Source: Halotia branconii CENA392
GTDB lineage: Bacteria; Cyanobacteriota; Cyanobacteriia; Cyanobacteriales; Nostocaceae
Direction of reading: 5' to 3'
DNA length: 64,000 nt
Assembly (NCBI RefSeq): GCF_029953635.1
Contig: NZ_CP124543.1
Span: forward strand, 2,459,455 to 2,523,454
Below the pieces are notes generated by a model. It saw nothing but the letters and a program-made list of their open reading frames with translations, was not told where the DNA came from and ran no database searches. The translations under genes and the position numbers were made by a program. Below, in pieces: positions 1 through 8,563 of this stretch; position 1 is the first letter of the stretch, and each line of letters opens with the position of its first letter.

Positions 1-1
1 T

Positions 2-94
2 GTAGGTTGGGTTGAGGGTTCGCGTAGCGTCCCGTAGGGAAGCAAAACCCAATACTGGTCAGGATGTTGAGTCTCATTCTTCGACCCAACCTAC
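2..94. repeat. MITE-like dispersed repeat with 11-bp terminal inverted repeats
   Basis: GTAGGTTGGGT at 2-12 is matched perfectly in inverse orientation by ACCCAACCTAC at 84-94. An inner small inverted motif (cgtcccgtaggga) lies near 28-40. This architecture is typical of non-autonomous repeats scattered in Nostoc-type genomes; recognition as dispersed is from general knowledge, the inverted repeat is seen directly. Between it and the gene ending at 354 I see no convincing gene. Confidence 0.6.
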
Positions 95-353
95 GATTTA
101 TTTTGCATCAATTCAGCCTTGCCACGCCGCAGGCTAAAATTCTAGATTTTTGGTGTATTAGGATTGATGTCTATAACTACAAAACGATAAAACCCGATTT
201 AGGATGATTAGCTGATTTGTGTGTAGAAAGTAGGCTAATGAGATGAGAGTAATTTGGTTATTTTCCAGATTTTTAGTTCTCTTTTTTAGGAGAATGTCAA
301 AATCTGGAAAACAGAAACCGAGAGATGAAATTTTTAACTACTCAATTCAAGTT

Positions 354-3300
354 TTAATTGGTAGCAAACACTACATCAACCCAGTAGTTACTCGATCCGA
401 AAGTGGAATTGGGGAAGGCAGGATTCGCACTGTAGTTATAGATACCATTACCTCCACTCGACCCATTGCTGAGAGCGTGCAGTGGTGGATTATCTACACC
501 AGTACTGGCAAAGTAGCCTTGGTCTACGGAGTAGCGTCCAACATTTGTATGGTAGGAAGCTACATAAGTGGTGTTAGCAGTAATTGCTACTGGTGTACTA
601 AAGTTGACCTGCTGCCAACCAGAACCACTTTCATTAGTGAAAGTCGCTGTAGCCAACTGCGTACCAGTACTGCTCCATAAAGTACCAACGTGAGTCCCAG
701 TATTAGCTGTACTCTTGTAGAATCGGATGCCAGTGATAAAACCGCTGACATCAGACCGGAACTTAACACCCAACTCAATCGGCACATTATCGGGATCTGC
801 TAACACAGTGGGAGTTGTTGCAGGACTCCAGATAGTGGACGATGATCCTGTTGCTACTGTGGTAAATGACCAAGTTAAGTTCGCTGTTAAAGCGTTACCC
901 GCTAAGTCTTTTACTCCAGTACTGCCACCTTTTACAGTGGTGGTATAAGTCATGGAATTTGCCAGTGGGCTACTTGGTGTTAGCGTTGCTGTACGGTTAG
1001 CGGTGTTATAGCTGATAGTGGCTGCTACCAAGGCATTACTAGAGTTGCGTAACTCGAATGTGTTGGTATTAATTGTTGCCGAGTCCATCCCTTCACTAAA
1101 AGTAGCTGTAACGTTCGTTCCTGTAGTTACCGCTGTTGCACCACTATTAGGAGATTTTGTAGTCACTGTTGGTGCTGTTGTATCAGGGCCTGTACTGCTC
1201 GCAAAGACTATATCTACCCAGTAATTACTCGACTGATAACTTTGATTTGGGAAACCAGTAGCACCATATTTGTAGACACCATTACCTCCATCTACTCCAT
1301 TGCGTAAAAGATGTAGTGGCGGATTATCTACTCCAGAACTAGCAAAGAATCCATTATCAGAAGCGTAGTTTCCATTGGGTGCATGATAGGAAGCAACATA
1401 AGTAGTATCAGCAGTAATTGCTACTGGAGTACTAAAGTTGACCTGTTGCCAACCCAAGGCAGTTTCGTTACTGAAAGTTGCCGTTGCTAGCTGGGTACCA
1501 GTGCTACTCCACAAATTACCGATGTGGGTTCCTGTGTTACCGCTTCCTTTATAGAATCGGATGCCAGTAATGAAGCCACTGATATCAGATTGGAACTTAA
1601 CGCCTAATTCGACCGCATTGGGATCAGGAGTTGATGGGTTAGCTGGAGTTGCCGAACTATTCCAAATACTTTGAGGAGGCGCTGTGCTTGTAGTAGTAAA
1701 TGACCAAGTAAAGTTTGCAGCCAAAGCATTGCCTGCTAGGTCTTTTACTCTTGGGTCGGTTGCTCCACCTTTAACTGTGGCGTTGTAAGTTGTTGAACTT
1801 GCCAACGGGCTATTTGGTGTTAGTGTTGCCGTGAGGGTAGCCTCATTGTATGTAACAGTGGCAGGAATCAGTGTACTTCCTGCATTTCGCAACTCAAATG
1901 TATTGCTATTAATCGTTGCTGGGTTGATTGGCTCACTAAACGTTGCTGTAACACTGCTGACAGTATTAACATTTGTAGCTCCGTTAGCAGGAGTCTTGGC
2001 AGTAACTGTCGGGGGTGTTGTATCTGGAGCGTATGTAGCAACATAAGAACCAGCATCACCTGAAAAGAAAGCGTACTCAATGCCTTTGATTACCTGTTTT
2101 GTGAAAGTAACATTACTACTATTACGAGTAATGCTGCTCAGGACTAGGTTGCCAGAACGATTTGGTAGCATCGCCTGTAAATTATTTGCACCTGTACCCT
2201 TGCTAACAGTGAAGTTGAGAGTATTGCTACTCCATGCCAACGAACCAAAAGATGAGCTGTTGCGACCGTCAAGCCATGTCAACAGTTGTTTGGCGGAAAT
2301 AATCGGTACGTTACGGGTTTGGGCGGAGGCAATCACCGCATTAGCCACATCTGAGTTATCAGCATCGGTATGAGCATTGACATTGAAAACACCGTAATAC
2401 CCCTCTGCTCCAACTGCCTTATCAAGAAGAGTATTAATTGTCGAAGGATATGTTTGTCCTGACTCATCGGTCATTTGAGTAACCGTATGGTAGACATCGA
2501 TCAATGTCCCGTCTTGGTTAGCCAAACGCATGGGCATACCAGAACCAGAGAAGAATCCTGGGCGGTTAGTAATCCAATCAGGCGGCCAGTAGTAGTAAGT
2601 TGTGTCAAGCCGTATCCCATGATTTAGTTCAACTTGGGGAGTAGTGAACCAGTCACTCCAAACAAGGCAGTGATGCCGTTCGGTAACAGGAGCAGGAATG
2701 CTTGAGTAATTGCTAGAAAAAGTATTTAGTTGATCTGTGTAGAAAGCCTCCAATGAAGTGGGTGTAAAATCCCCACAGTTTGTATTGACGTGCAACGATA
2801 CTTCAAAGCCATCTGCATTAAATGCGGCTGCTTGAGCGTTAGTTATCGGTGGTGAGTTGGCATATATGTACGATGTACCCCGAATACATTCCCAATCATC
2901 GACTAAACAACCCGGTTCACTCTGGGTTTTAAATTGATTAAACCGAGCTACAGTTCCGCCGTTGGCATGATCGTCGCCAGTCATGAGTACAACTGCTTTT
3001 ATAGTCTCATTTTTGACTTTAGGAAAATACCAAAAACGCGGTAGTGGTTTCTTATCTAGGTTCATTTTGAGAACTAGGTTGGCCAGCAGGCGTTGTTGCT
3101 CGTCTGCCTGAGGAATAGCCACCTTATTGAGGTTGACCCAATCCGCCTGAGAATCTCCGCTTTTATTGCCAAAGAATAAGTCGTCAGAGCGAATGGGTGG
3201 GTAACTATCACGCTCTTGTGTAGCCCAAGCAGGATTACCCTGGCGGGTGTAAATGATTGAACGCGCTAAATCGTAGGTAAATGCAGCAGCCTGACCACCA

Positions 3301-4922
3301 TTATTACCTACACTACGTAATGTAACGGCTGGATTGATAGTTGATGTTGTGACATTTGTATACAAAGTAGCAATGCTCGCAGCACCGTTAAGTGTATAAC
3401 GGTCGGCTGTGCCGTGAAATTGTATTGTCTGGTCAACAATCCCATTGCCTGCTTCTGTCGAAGTATTTACAAGTAAATAAGCATTGGGAAGCGTGGATGC
3501 TGCGTCGGTTAATCCCAGTAAATTAGCTAGCTGCTTATCAGGACGCATGGCGATTAAATTGCCACCACCTATAACCCAGTCGGTGAACATTGTCACTTGA
3601 GCAGAAGTGAGAGTCATCTCGCCCAGAATGACAACATCGTAATTGGCAAGTGTGGCTGCTGAGACTGACGAAATATCACTTTCGTTAAAGGTGTTCAATC
3701 CTTCATTTCGCAGAATCTCTGGGTAGTATTTGCTAAAGGGGTTGGCAGCCTTGGTGATAACTAAGATTGGCCCGCCTGGTGCTGGTGGGACAGCAGCAAT
3801 CAGTGTTTCTCTATCAGAACTGACAGAGGCTTTTTTAACTGAGCTATTAGCTTTTAGGCTCTTGTTTTCCTTTAATAAATTAAGAGGTACTGAGTCAGTA
3901 ACTGAGTCTAATAAGCTAGGGGTTAATTGGATGGTTTGCTTAATTAGACCTCTTTGGGAATCCCACAGGTTAACTTCGCCGCTTTCTGATGCACTAGCGA
4001 AGTTCAGACCGTCTGGACTAACAGTAATAGCTTTGATGGCAGCATTTTGGGCGCTTCGGAGGGTCGAAACTAGAACACCACTATTTACATTCCATTGGTA
4101 GATATTGTTGTCATCACCCCCAGCAATCACAATTGTTCCGCCACGGTTGAAAGCAACTGTTCTCAATGCTTTAGTAGCTTTGCTGAAAACTTTTAACTGT
4201 CTACCTTCAATTACATCCCACAGTCTAACTGTGGCATCCTCGCTGACACTGGCTAGCTGATTGGTATTCTTGGGGTTAGGATTAAAGGCGATCGCTGTTA
4301 CTCTATTCGCATGACCAAGCAGAACTTTTAGCAACTTACCTTCTTTAAGATTCCATACATAGATTCGACCTTGGTCATCTCCACTAGCTAAGAGGGTGCT
4401 ATCGCTATTGAAGGCGACGCTATTGACGAAACGCTCGTGTCCCTCAAAAAACCTAACTAGTTTGTTGGTTGTTGAGTCCCATACAGCTACTTTGAGGTCT
4501 TCTCCGGAACTAGCTATGAACTTGCCATCTGGACTGGTAGCAAGTGTCCTTGGCGGGTTCTCAGATGCTTGGAGGATAGCCTCTTGTTTGCCGCTAGCTA
4601 TGTCCCAACGCCGCACTACGGTGTCTTTGCCGACGCTAGCCAGTTTGCCATCTGCGGTATAAGCAAGCCCAGCGATCGCAGCACCTGTTCCGCTCTTGAT
4701 CGTTCGGACTACCTTTCCACTCTTGACATCTAGCAAGGCGATTTCGCCTTTTGCAGTTCCACTGGCGAGGGTCTCTCCTTTAGGGCTAAAAGTAGCCGTA
4801 GTGACTTTAACAGAATTTTTTGAAACCTCTTGAGCTGGTGTATATCCTTCTATTTGACCTAAGAAGAGTATGAGTAATATCGTGCAGCAAAATAACGTTA
4901 GGTATCTAAAACTTCGACTCAT
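354..4922 (-). CDS. exported WD40 / polysaccharide-deacetylase-like / Ig-like / DUF4082 multidomain protein
   Basis: 1522 residues. An N-terminal hydrophobic stretch (about residues 6-26) suggests export. Residues ~36-326 hold seven or so WD40-type repeats (recurrent LWD, VWD, WNV strand ends), so one beta-propeller. Residues ~380-475 resemble a class I amidotransferase/ThuA-like fold. Residues ~645-885 resemble a polysaccharide-deacetylase-type barrel: MTGDDHA near 646 and a later SLHVN could supply metal-binding Asp and His. Two tandem modules follow, each an SbsA-type Ig-like domain beginning DTT(A/P)PTVT (~965 and ~1246) plus a DUF4082 domain (~1078-1245 and ~1360-1522). The DUF4082 modules are similar at DNA level too, implying duplication. 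Likely a cell-surface carbohydrate-active or adhesive protein; the substrate is unknown. Long 5' region without neighbours; monocistronic. Confidence 0.85.
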   Translation of the reverse strand: MSRSFRYLTLFCCTILLILFLGQIEGYTPAQEVSKNSVKVTTATFSPKGETLASGTAKGEIALLDVKSGKVVRTIKSGTGAAIAGLAYTADGKLASVGKDTVVRRWDIASGKQEAILQASENPPRTLATSPDGKFIASSGEDLKVAVWDSTTNKLVRFFEGHERFVNSVAFNSDSTLLASGDDQGRIYVWNLKEGKLLKVLLGHANRVTAIAFNPNPKNTNQLASVSEDATVRLWDVIEGRQLKVFSKATKALRTVAFNRGGTIVIAGGDDNNIYQWNVNSGVLVSTLRSAQNAAIKAITVSPDGLNFASASESGEVNLWDSQRGLIKQTIQLTPSLLDSVTDSVPLNLLKENKSLKANSSVKKASVSSDRETLIAAVPPAPGGPILVITKAANPFSKYYPEILRNEGLNTFNESDISSVSAATLANYDVVILGEMTLTSAQVTMFTDWVIGGGNLIAMRPDKQLANLLGLTDAASTLPNAYLLVNTSTEAGNGIVDQTIQFHGTADRYTLNGAASIATLYTNVTTSTINPAVTLRSVGNNGGQAAAFTYDLARSIIYTRQGNPAWATQERDSYPPIRSDDLFFGNKSGDSQADWVNLNKVAIPQADEQQRLLANLVLKMNLDKKPLPRFWYFPKVKNETIKAVVLMTGDDHANGGTVARFNQFKTQSEPGCLVDDWECIRGTSYIYANSPPITNAQAAAFNADGFEVSLHVNTNCGDFTPTSLEAFYTDQLNTFSSNYSSIPAPVTERHHCLVWSDWFTTPQVELNHGIRLDTTYYYWPPDWITNRPGFFSGSGMPMRLANQDGTLIDVYHTVTQMTDESGQTYPSTINTLLDKAVGAEGYYGVFNVNAHTDADNSDVANAVIASAQTRNVPIISAKQLLTWLDGRNSSSFGSLAWSSNTLNFTVSKGTGANNLQAMLPNRSGNLVLSSITRNSSNVTFTKQVIKGIEYAFFSGDAGSYVATYAPDTTPPTVTAKTPANGATNVNTVSSVTATFSEPINPATINSNTFELRNAGSTLIPATVTYNEATLTATLTPNSPLASSTTYNATVKGGATDPRVKDLAGNALAANFTWSFTTTSTAPPQSIWNSSATPANPSTPDPNAVELGVKFQSDISGFITGIRFYKGSGNTGTHIGNLWSSTGTQLATATFSNETALGWQQVNFSTPVAITADTTYVASYHAPNGNYASDNGFFASSGVDNPPLHLLRNGVDGGNGVYKYGATGFPNQSYQSSNYWVDIVFASSTGPDTTAPTVTTKSPNSGATAVTTGTNVTATFSEGMDSATINTNTFELRNSSNALVAATISYNTANRTATLTPSSPLANSMTYTTTVKGGSTGVKDLAGNALTANLTWSFTTVATGSSSTIWSPATTPTVLADPDNVPIELGVKFRSDVSGFITGIRFYKSTANTGTHVGTLWSSTGTQLATATFTNESGSGWQQVNFSTPVAITANTTYVASYHTNVGRYSVDQGYFASTGVDNPPLHALSNGSSGGNGIYNYSANPAFPNSTFGSSNYWVDVVFATN

Positions 4923-6127
4923 TGTTTCATAATCCTCAGTTTATAATCCTTAACAAAATTGTGATTTCCTAAAAGACAGCCTTCTATGATCTAGATCAAC
5001 ATTTTTAAAATCATTCATTCCGCAGGTTAACGCGACAATTTTGGGATTTTTCATCAATCATTTAAAATCTGTTTTTTAGGCATTCAAAGATGATAAGAAA
5101 CGCTAAATATGTGTCTTCATTGGGTTTAAGACATTTAGCATGATTTTTGTTTTGATGACATAACTCGCGGAATGATTTAGTATCTTGAGTTTTTCACCAC
5201 TCAAAAACCTATTTTGGAGAATCCTTATTTTCGGGATGTTCTCAAATAGTCTTTCGTCAGAGGTAAAAATTTAGTGATCCTAAAATGCTTATCTGTCATT
5301 AGGCTGAAATCATCACAGATAAAATAAAACCTGATGAATCAAGGTTTTAAATATTTGACCTGTTTCCAGATAACTAAATTATTGATATGTCTATTGAAAA
5401 TCAAAATCCCTGACCAATCAAATAGAACTTACCCAGCACAGCAGGATATTCCTGAGAGTGAAAGGTAGCTCAGACGCTTAATACTAGGCATTTCTGATGA
5501 ACAATAAAGAGAAAATTTCTTATCAATAAGATCTTATCCTTTAAGAGGTCAAAGGACGTATAAGCCTTTGTTAGTAGGACTTAAAACGTTTGATTAGCTC
5601 TTGAAATTGTGAGGGTAAATAGTGCGTAACTTGATAATAGGGAACAATAGCAAAGAGATAATTTCGTCAAAGGAATTTTTCTTCGCTGTTGACAATGTGA
5701 AAACATTTTATACCCTAGTATTGAGTATATTTTCTTTCTAGCTAAATATGCTTAAAGATTTGGTAAATTTTTCAATTAGCCTTCAAATAAGGACTTCTCA
5801 GACAAATATCAATTAAGATGACTGACTATTATGCACTTAGTAATATCATTACATCTTTGATGGTGTGTATACAATTGCAAACATTTTCATACTTTGTTTT
5901 TGAATATATCACTTGCTATATCTGATTGTTAAAAAAATTCAAAAACTGTAAAGCAAAAAAGACCTCGTTACATTAACGCACAATCTTTAAACTCTATCTA
6001 AAGACATAAATTAAGTATTGATTAGTAAAAAAAATGTCACCTAATTTTTAACTTGGAATTTAGGTTTTATCTTAGTCCTTGACCGTCCATCAGCAATTAC
6101 GGGTATTTCCACGCTATAAAAATAATA
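4923..6127. other. 1.2-kb intergenic region, no gene recognised
   Basis: AT-rich divergent interval between the WD40 protein gene and the ABC transporter gene. It must contain both promoters. I see short inverted repeats, e.g. TCATTCCGC near 5013 and GCGGAATGA near 5170, and a small hairpin around 5186-5206 (ttgagtttttcaccactcaa), but no reading frame with a recognisable product and no repeat of the families seen elsewhere. Confidence 0.5.
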
Positions 6128-7954
6128 ATGAAGATTAAAAAGAAACGAAATGCCCTGCGCCAATCACTGGCAGTTTTCCGTTATAGCGGACGGGCTATAG
6201 GCTTGGTGTGGAATACTAGCCGCTTTTTGACAATTATCTTAGCTACTTTGACTTTAGCGGCTGGTTTGTTACCAGCAGCGATCGCCTACCTTGGTAAGCT
6301 AATTGTGGATGCGGTAGTTTTGGCTTCTCAATCAGATGGCGGTAGTTTTGTCAATATTTCTCGCCCATTATTATATGTAGGATTAGAAGCGATCGCAGTT
6401 GCTTTATTAGCAGGTTGTCAGCGAGGACTCTCCATTTGTCAATCACTATTGCGGGTGCTACTAGGTCAAAAAGTCAATGTACTTATTTTAGAAAAAGCTT
6501 TGACGCTTGACCTTAGACAGTTTGAAGATTCAGAATTTTATGACAAATTGACCAATGCTCGACGAGAAGCATCAGTTCGCCCCCTTTCTTTGGTAACTCG
6601 CACCTTCGGATTGGTGCAAAGTGGGCTTTCCCTGATTACCTACGGCGCTTTGCTGGTGAACTTTTCAGTTTGGGCAGTAATCGTGTTGATTCTAGCAGCG
6701 ATGCCTGCATTTATTGCAGAAACCAAGTTTGCCGGGCAAGCCTTTCGCCTATTTAGTTGGCGTGCGCCCGAAACCCGCCAACAGCACTATATAGAAAACC
6801 TCTTAGCTAGAGAAGACTTTGCTACAGAAGTCAAACTCTATCAGTTAGGAGAAATGTTATTAAGCCGTTACCACAATATTTTTAATCAACTTTATGGCGA
6901 AGACCGCAACTTGACTCTGCGGCGGGGATTGTGGGGATATCTGTTGAGTTTAGTGAGTACTGCTGCTTTTTACATAGCTTACGCTTGGATAGTTGTAGAA
7001 ACTGTCTTAGGTAGAATCTCCTTAGGAGATATGACAATGTATCTCATCGTCTTTCGCCAAGGACAGTCTACTTTCTCCAGTGCCTTGACTTCGATTGGGG
7101 GAATGTATGAAGACAATCTTTATCTTTCAAATCTCTACGACTTTTTAGAAGAAGAAGTCCCACAGCCTTGGGGTCAAGCAACTATTGGTATCAATCCCCA
7201 AGATGGTATCCGCTTTGAGAATGTGTCGTTTACCTATCCAGGTAGTTCTAGACCTGCATTGAGAAACATTTCCCTACATCTCAAACCAGGAGAAAAACTA
7301 GCAATTGTAGGTGAGAATGGTTCCGGCAAGACAACCTTAATCAAACTACTTACCCGACTTTACACCCCAGACTCAGGACGGATTTTTTTAGATGGTTTGG
7401 ACTTGCAAGAATGGGATGTGGATGTACTGCGCCGTCGGATTGGGGTAATTTTTCAGAACTTTGTCCGCTATCAATTCACCGTGGGAGAGAATATCGGCAT
7501 CGGCGATGTAGAACACATAGAAGATCAAATCCGTTGGCAAAATGCAGCTCAAAAAGGCATGGCTCAACCTTTCATAGAACAATTGCCTGAAGATTTCCGC
7601 ACACAGCTTGGTCGTTGGTTCAAGGGAGGACAAGAACTTTCTGGAGGACAATGGCAAAAAATCGCCTTAGCTCGTGCTTTTATGCGAAATCGGGCAGATA
7701 TTCTGGTTTTAGATGAACCAACATCAGCAATGGATGCTCAAGCTGAGTTTGATATTTTTAATCATTTTCGCTCCCTGACTCAAGAACAGATGGTGTTCTT
7801 GATTTCTCACCGCTTCTCAACGGTACGGATGGCTGACAAAATCGCAGTGATAGAAAACGGAGAAGTTGTAGAACAAGGGACTCATGAGGAGTTGTTAAAA
7901 AATCAGGGACGTTATGCCAAGCTGTTTTTATTACAAGCGGCGGGTTATAAATAA
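6128..7954 (+). CDS. ABC transporter, fused permease and ATP-binding protein
   Basis: 608 residues, the usual size of a half-transporter of the MsbA/LmrA-like exporter class. About six membrane segments lie in residues ~35-330. The nucleotide-binding domain follows: Walker A GENGSGKTT near residue 398, Q-loop, signature LSGGQWQKIALARA near 507, Walker B ILVLDEPTSAMD near 528 and switch His in LISHRFST. It would work as a homodimer in the cytoplasmic membrane exporting an unknown substrate; there is no peptidase domain and no adjacent precursor or biosynthetic gene to name a cargo. ATG at 6128 precedes a basic MKIKKKRN stretch, fitting an inside-positive start. Its stop is directly followed, in the same frame, by a repeat-bearing open frame. 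Confidence 0.9.
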   Translation: MKIKKKRNALRQSLAVFRYSGRAIGLVWNTSRFLTIILATLTLAAGLLPAAIAYLGKLIVDAVVLASQSDGGSFVNISRPLLYVGLEAIAVALLAGCQRGLSICQSLLRVLLGQKVNVLILEKALTLDLRQFEDSEFYDKLTNARREASVRPLSLVTRTFGLVQSGLSLITYGALLVNFSVWAVIVLILAAMPAFIAETKFAGQAFRLFSWRAPETRQQHYIENLLAREDFATEVKLYQLGEMLLSRYHNIFNQLYGEDRNLTLRRGLWGYLLSLVSTAAFYIAYAWIVVETVLGRISLGDMTMYLIVFRQGQSTFSSALTSIGGMYEDNLYLSNLYDFLEEEVPQPWGQATIGINPQDGIRFENVSFTYPGSSRPALRNISLHLKPGEKLAIVGENGSGKTTLIKLLTRLYTPDSGRIFLDGLDLQEWDVDVLRRRIGVIFQNFVRYQFTVGENIGIGDVEHIEDQIRWQNAAQKGMAQPFIEQLPEDFRTQLGRWFKGGQELSGGQWQKIALARAFMRNRADILVLDEPTSAMDAQAEFDIFNHFRSLTQEQMVFLISHRFSTVRMADKIAVIENGEVVEQGTHEELLKNQGRYAKLFLLQAAGYK

Positions 7955-7960
7955 TTGGGA

Positions 7961-7990
7961 ATGGGGCATGGGGCATGGGGCATTGGGCAG
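7961..7990. repeat. STRR heptanucleotide repeat (GGGCATG)
   Basis: Tandem copies of the 7-mer GGGGCAT follow the ABC transporter stop codon. The same 7-mer recurs at about 23226, 27941 and 30883. Short tandemly repeated heptamers are a known trait of filamentous cyanobacterial genomes. Confidence 0.8.
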
Positions 7991-8050
7991 GGAAAATGGG
8001 AAGAAAGATTTTTATTTTGTCTTGCGAATGCTATTTCATGGGTATCTGTT

Positions 8051-8323
8051 GCACCTTTGAACTTGAAAGTTGAAGCTTTGAACTTAGAAGTTGCACCTCT
8101 GAACTCGAAAGTTGAGACTTTGAACTCGGAAGTTGCACCTCTGAACTCGGAAGTTGCACCTCTGAACTCGGAAGTTGAGACTTTGAACTCGGAAATTGCA
8201 CCTCTGAACTCGGAAGTTGCACCTCTGAACTCGAAAGTTGAAGCTTTGAACTTAGAAGTTGCACCTCTGAACTTGAAAGTTGAGGCTTTGAACTCGAAAG
8301 TTGCACCTCTGAACTTGGAAGTC
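8051..8323. repeat. 13 tandem copies of a 21-bp repeat
   Basis: Thirteen exact-length 21-bp units, consensus near gcacctctgaactcggaagt plus t, run without spacers. Units alternate between a gcacct-type and a ga(a/g)(a/g)ct-type head. On the + strand they lie in a 139-codon open frame (7955-8374) in the same frame as the upstream ABC transporter gene; translated, each unit is a heptad with V at one core position and L at the other plus a fixed N, i.e. a coiled-coil pattern. Minus-strand frames are also open, which any 21-bp repeat lacking stops would give. The only starts for the + frame are a TTG at 7955 and an ATG inside the GGGCATG repeat, without a ribosome site, so I do not call it a gene. 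Confidence 0.85.
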
Positions 8324-8376
8324 GAGGGTTTATACCATTTCACAAAATATTTGAAACAGATGATTGGTATTTAATT

Positions 8377-8541
8377 AGGACTTACGTAAGAACTTTCTGA
8401 AATCCTCTTAACTACCCTGCGGGAAGCCGCAAAGCGTCTACGTGTCCTTTGTCTTGAAAAGTTTGTTACGGAGGGAAACCCTCCTGACAACTTTTCGCTG
8501 TATCTTTGTGGTTAGTTTTTCCATGATTTTGCATAAGTCCT
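8377..8541. repeat. MITE-like element, copy 1 (AGGACTTACG ends)
   Basis: Begins AGGACTTACGTAAG and ends GCATAAGTCCT, giving imperfect terminal inverted repeats. Internally it carries an inverted segment around 'gtttgttacggagggaaacc...ctcctgacaactttt'. A second element with the same ends is at 40665-40803. It fills the gap before the metallophosphoesterase gene. Confidence 0.6.
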
Positions 8542-8563
8542 GTCAAATTTAGGAGTGTCTACT

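Noticed and set aside
243-680. Plus-strand frame overlapping the end of the WD40 gene
   Set aside because: It is antisense to the conserved DUF4082 domain and has no family features.
8051-8323. CRISPR array
   Set aside because: The 21-bp units are contiguous with no spacers.
7945-8343. Minus-strand protein-coding genes across the 21-bp repeats
   Set aside because: Open frames there follow from the repeat lacking stops; no start or ribosome site is plausible and the frames overlap the end of the ABC gene.
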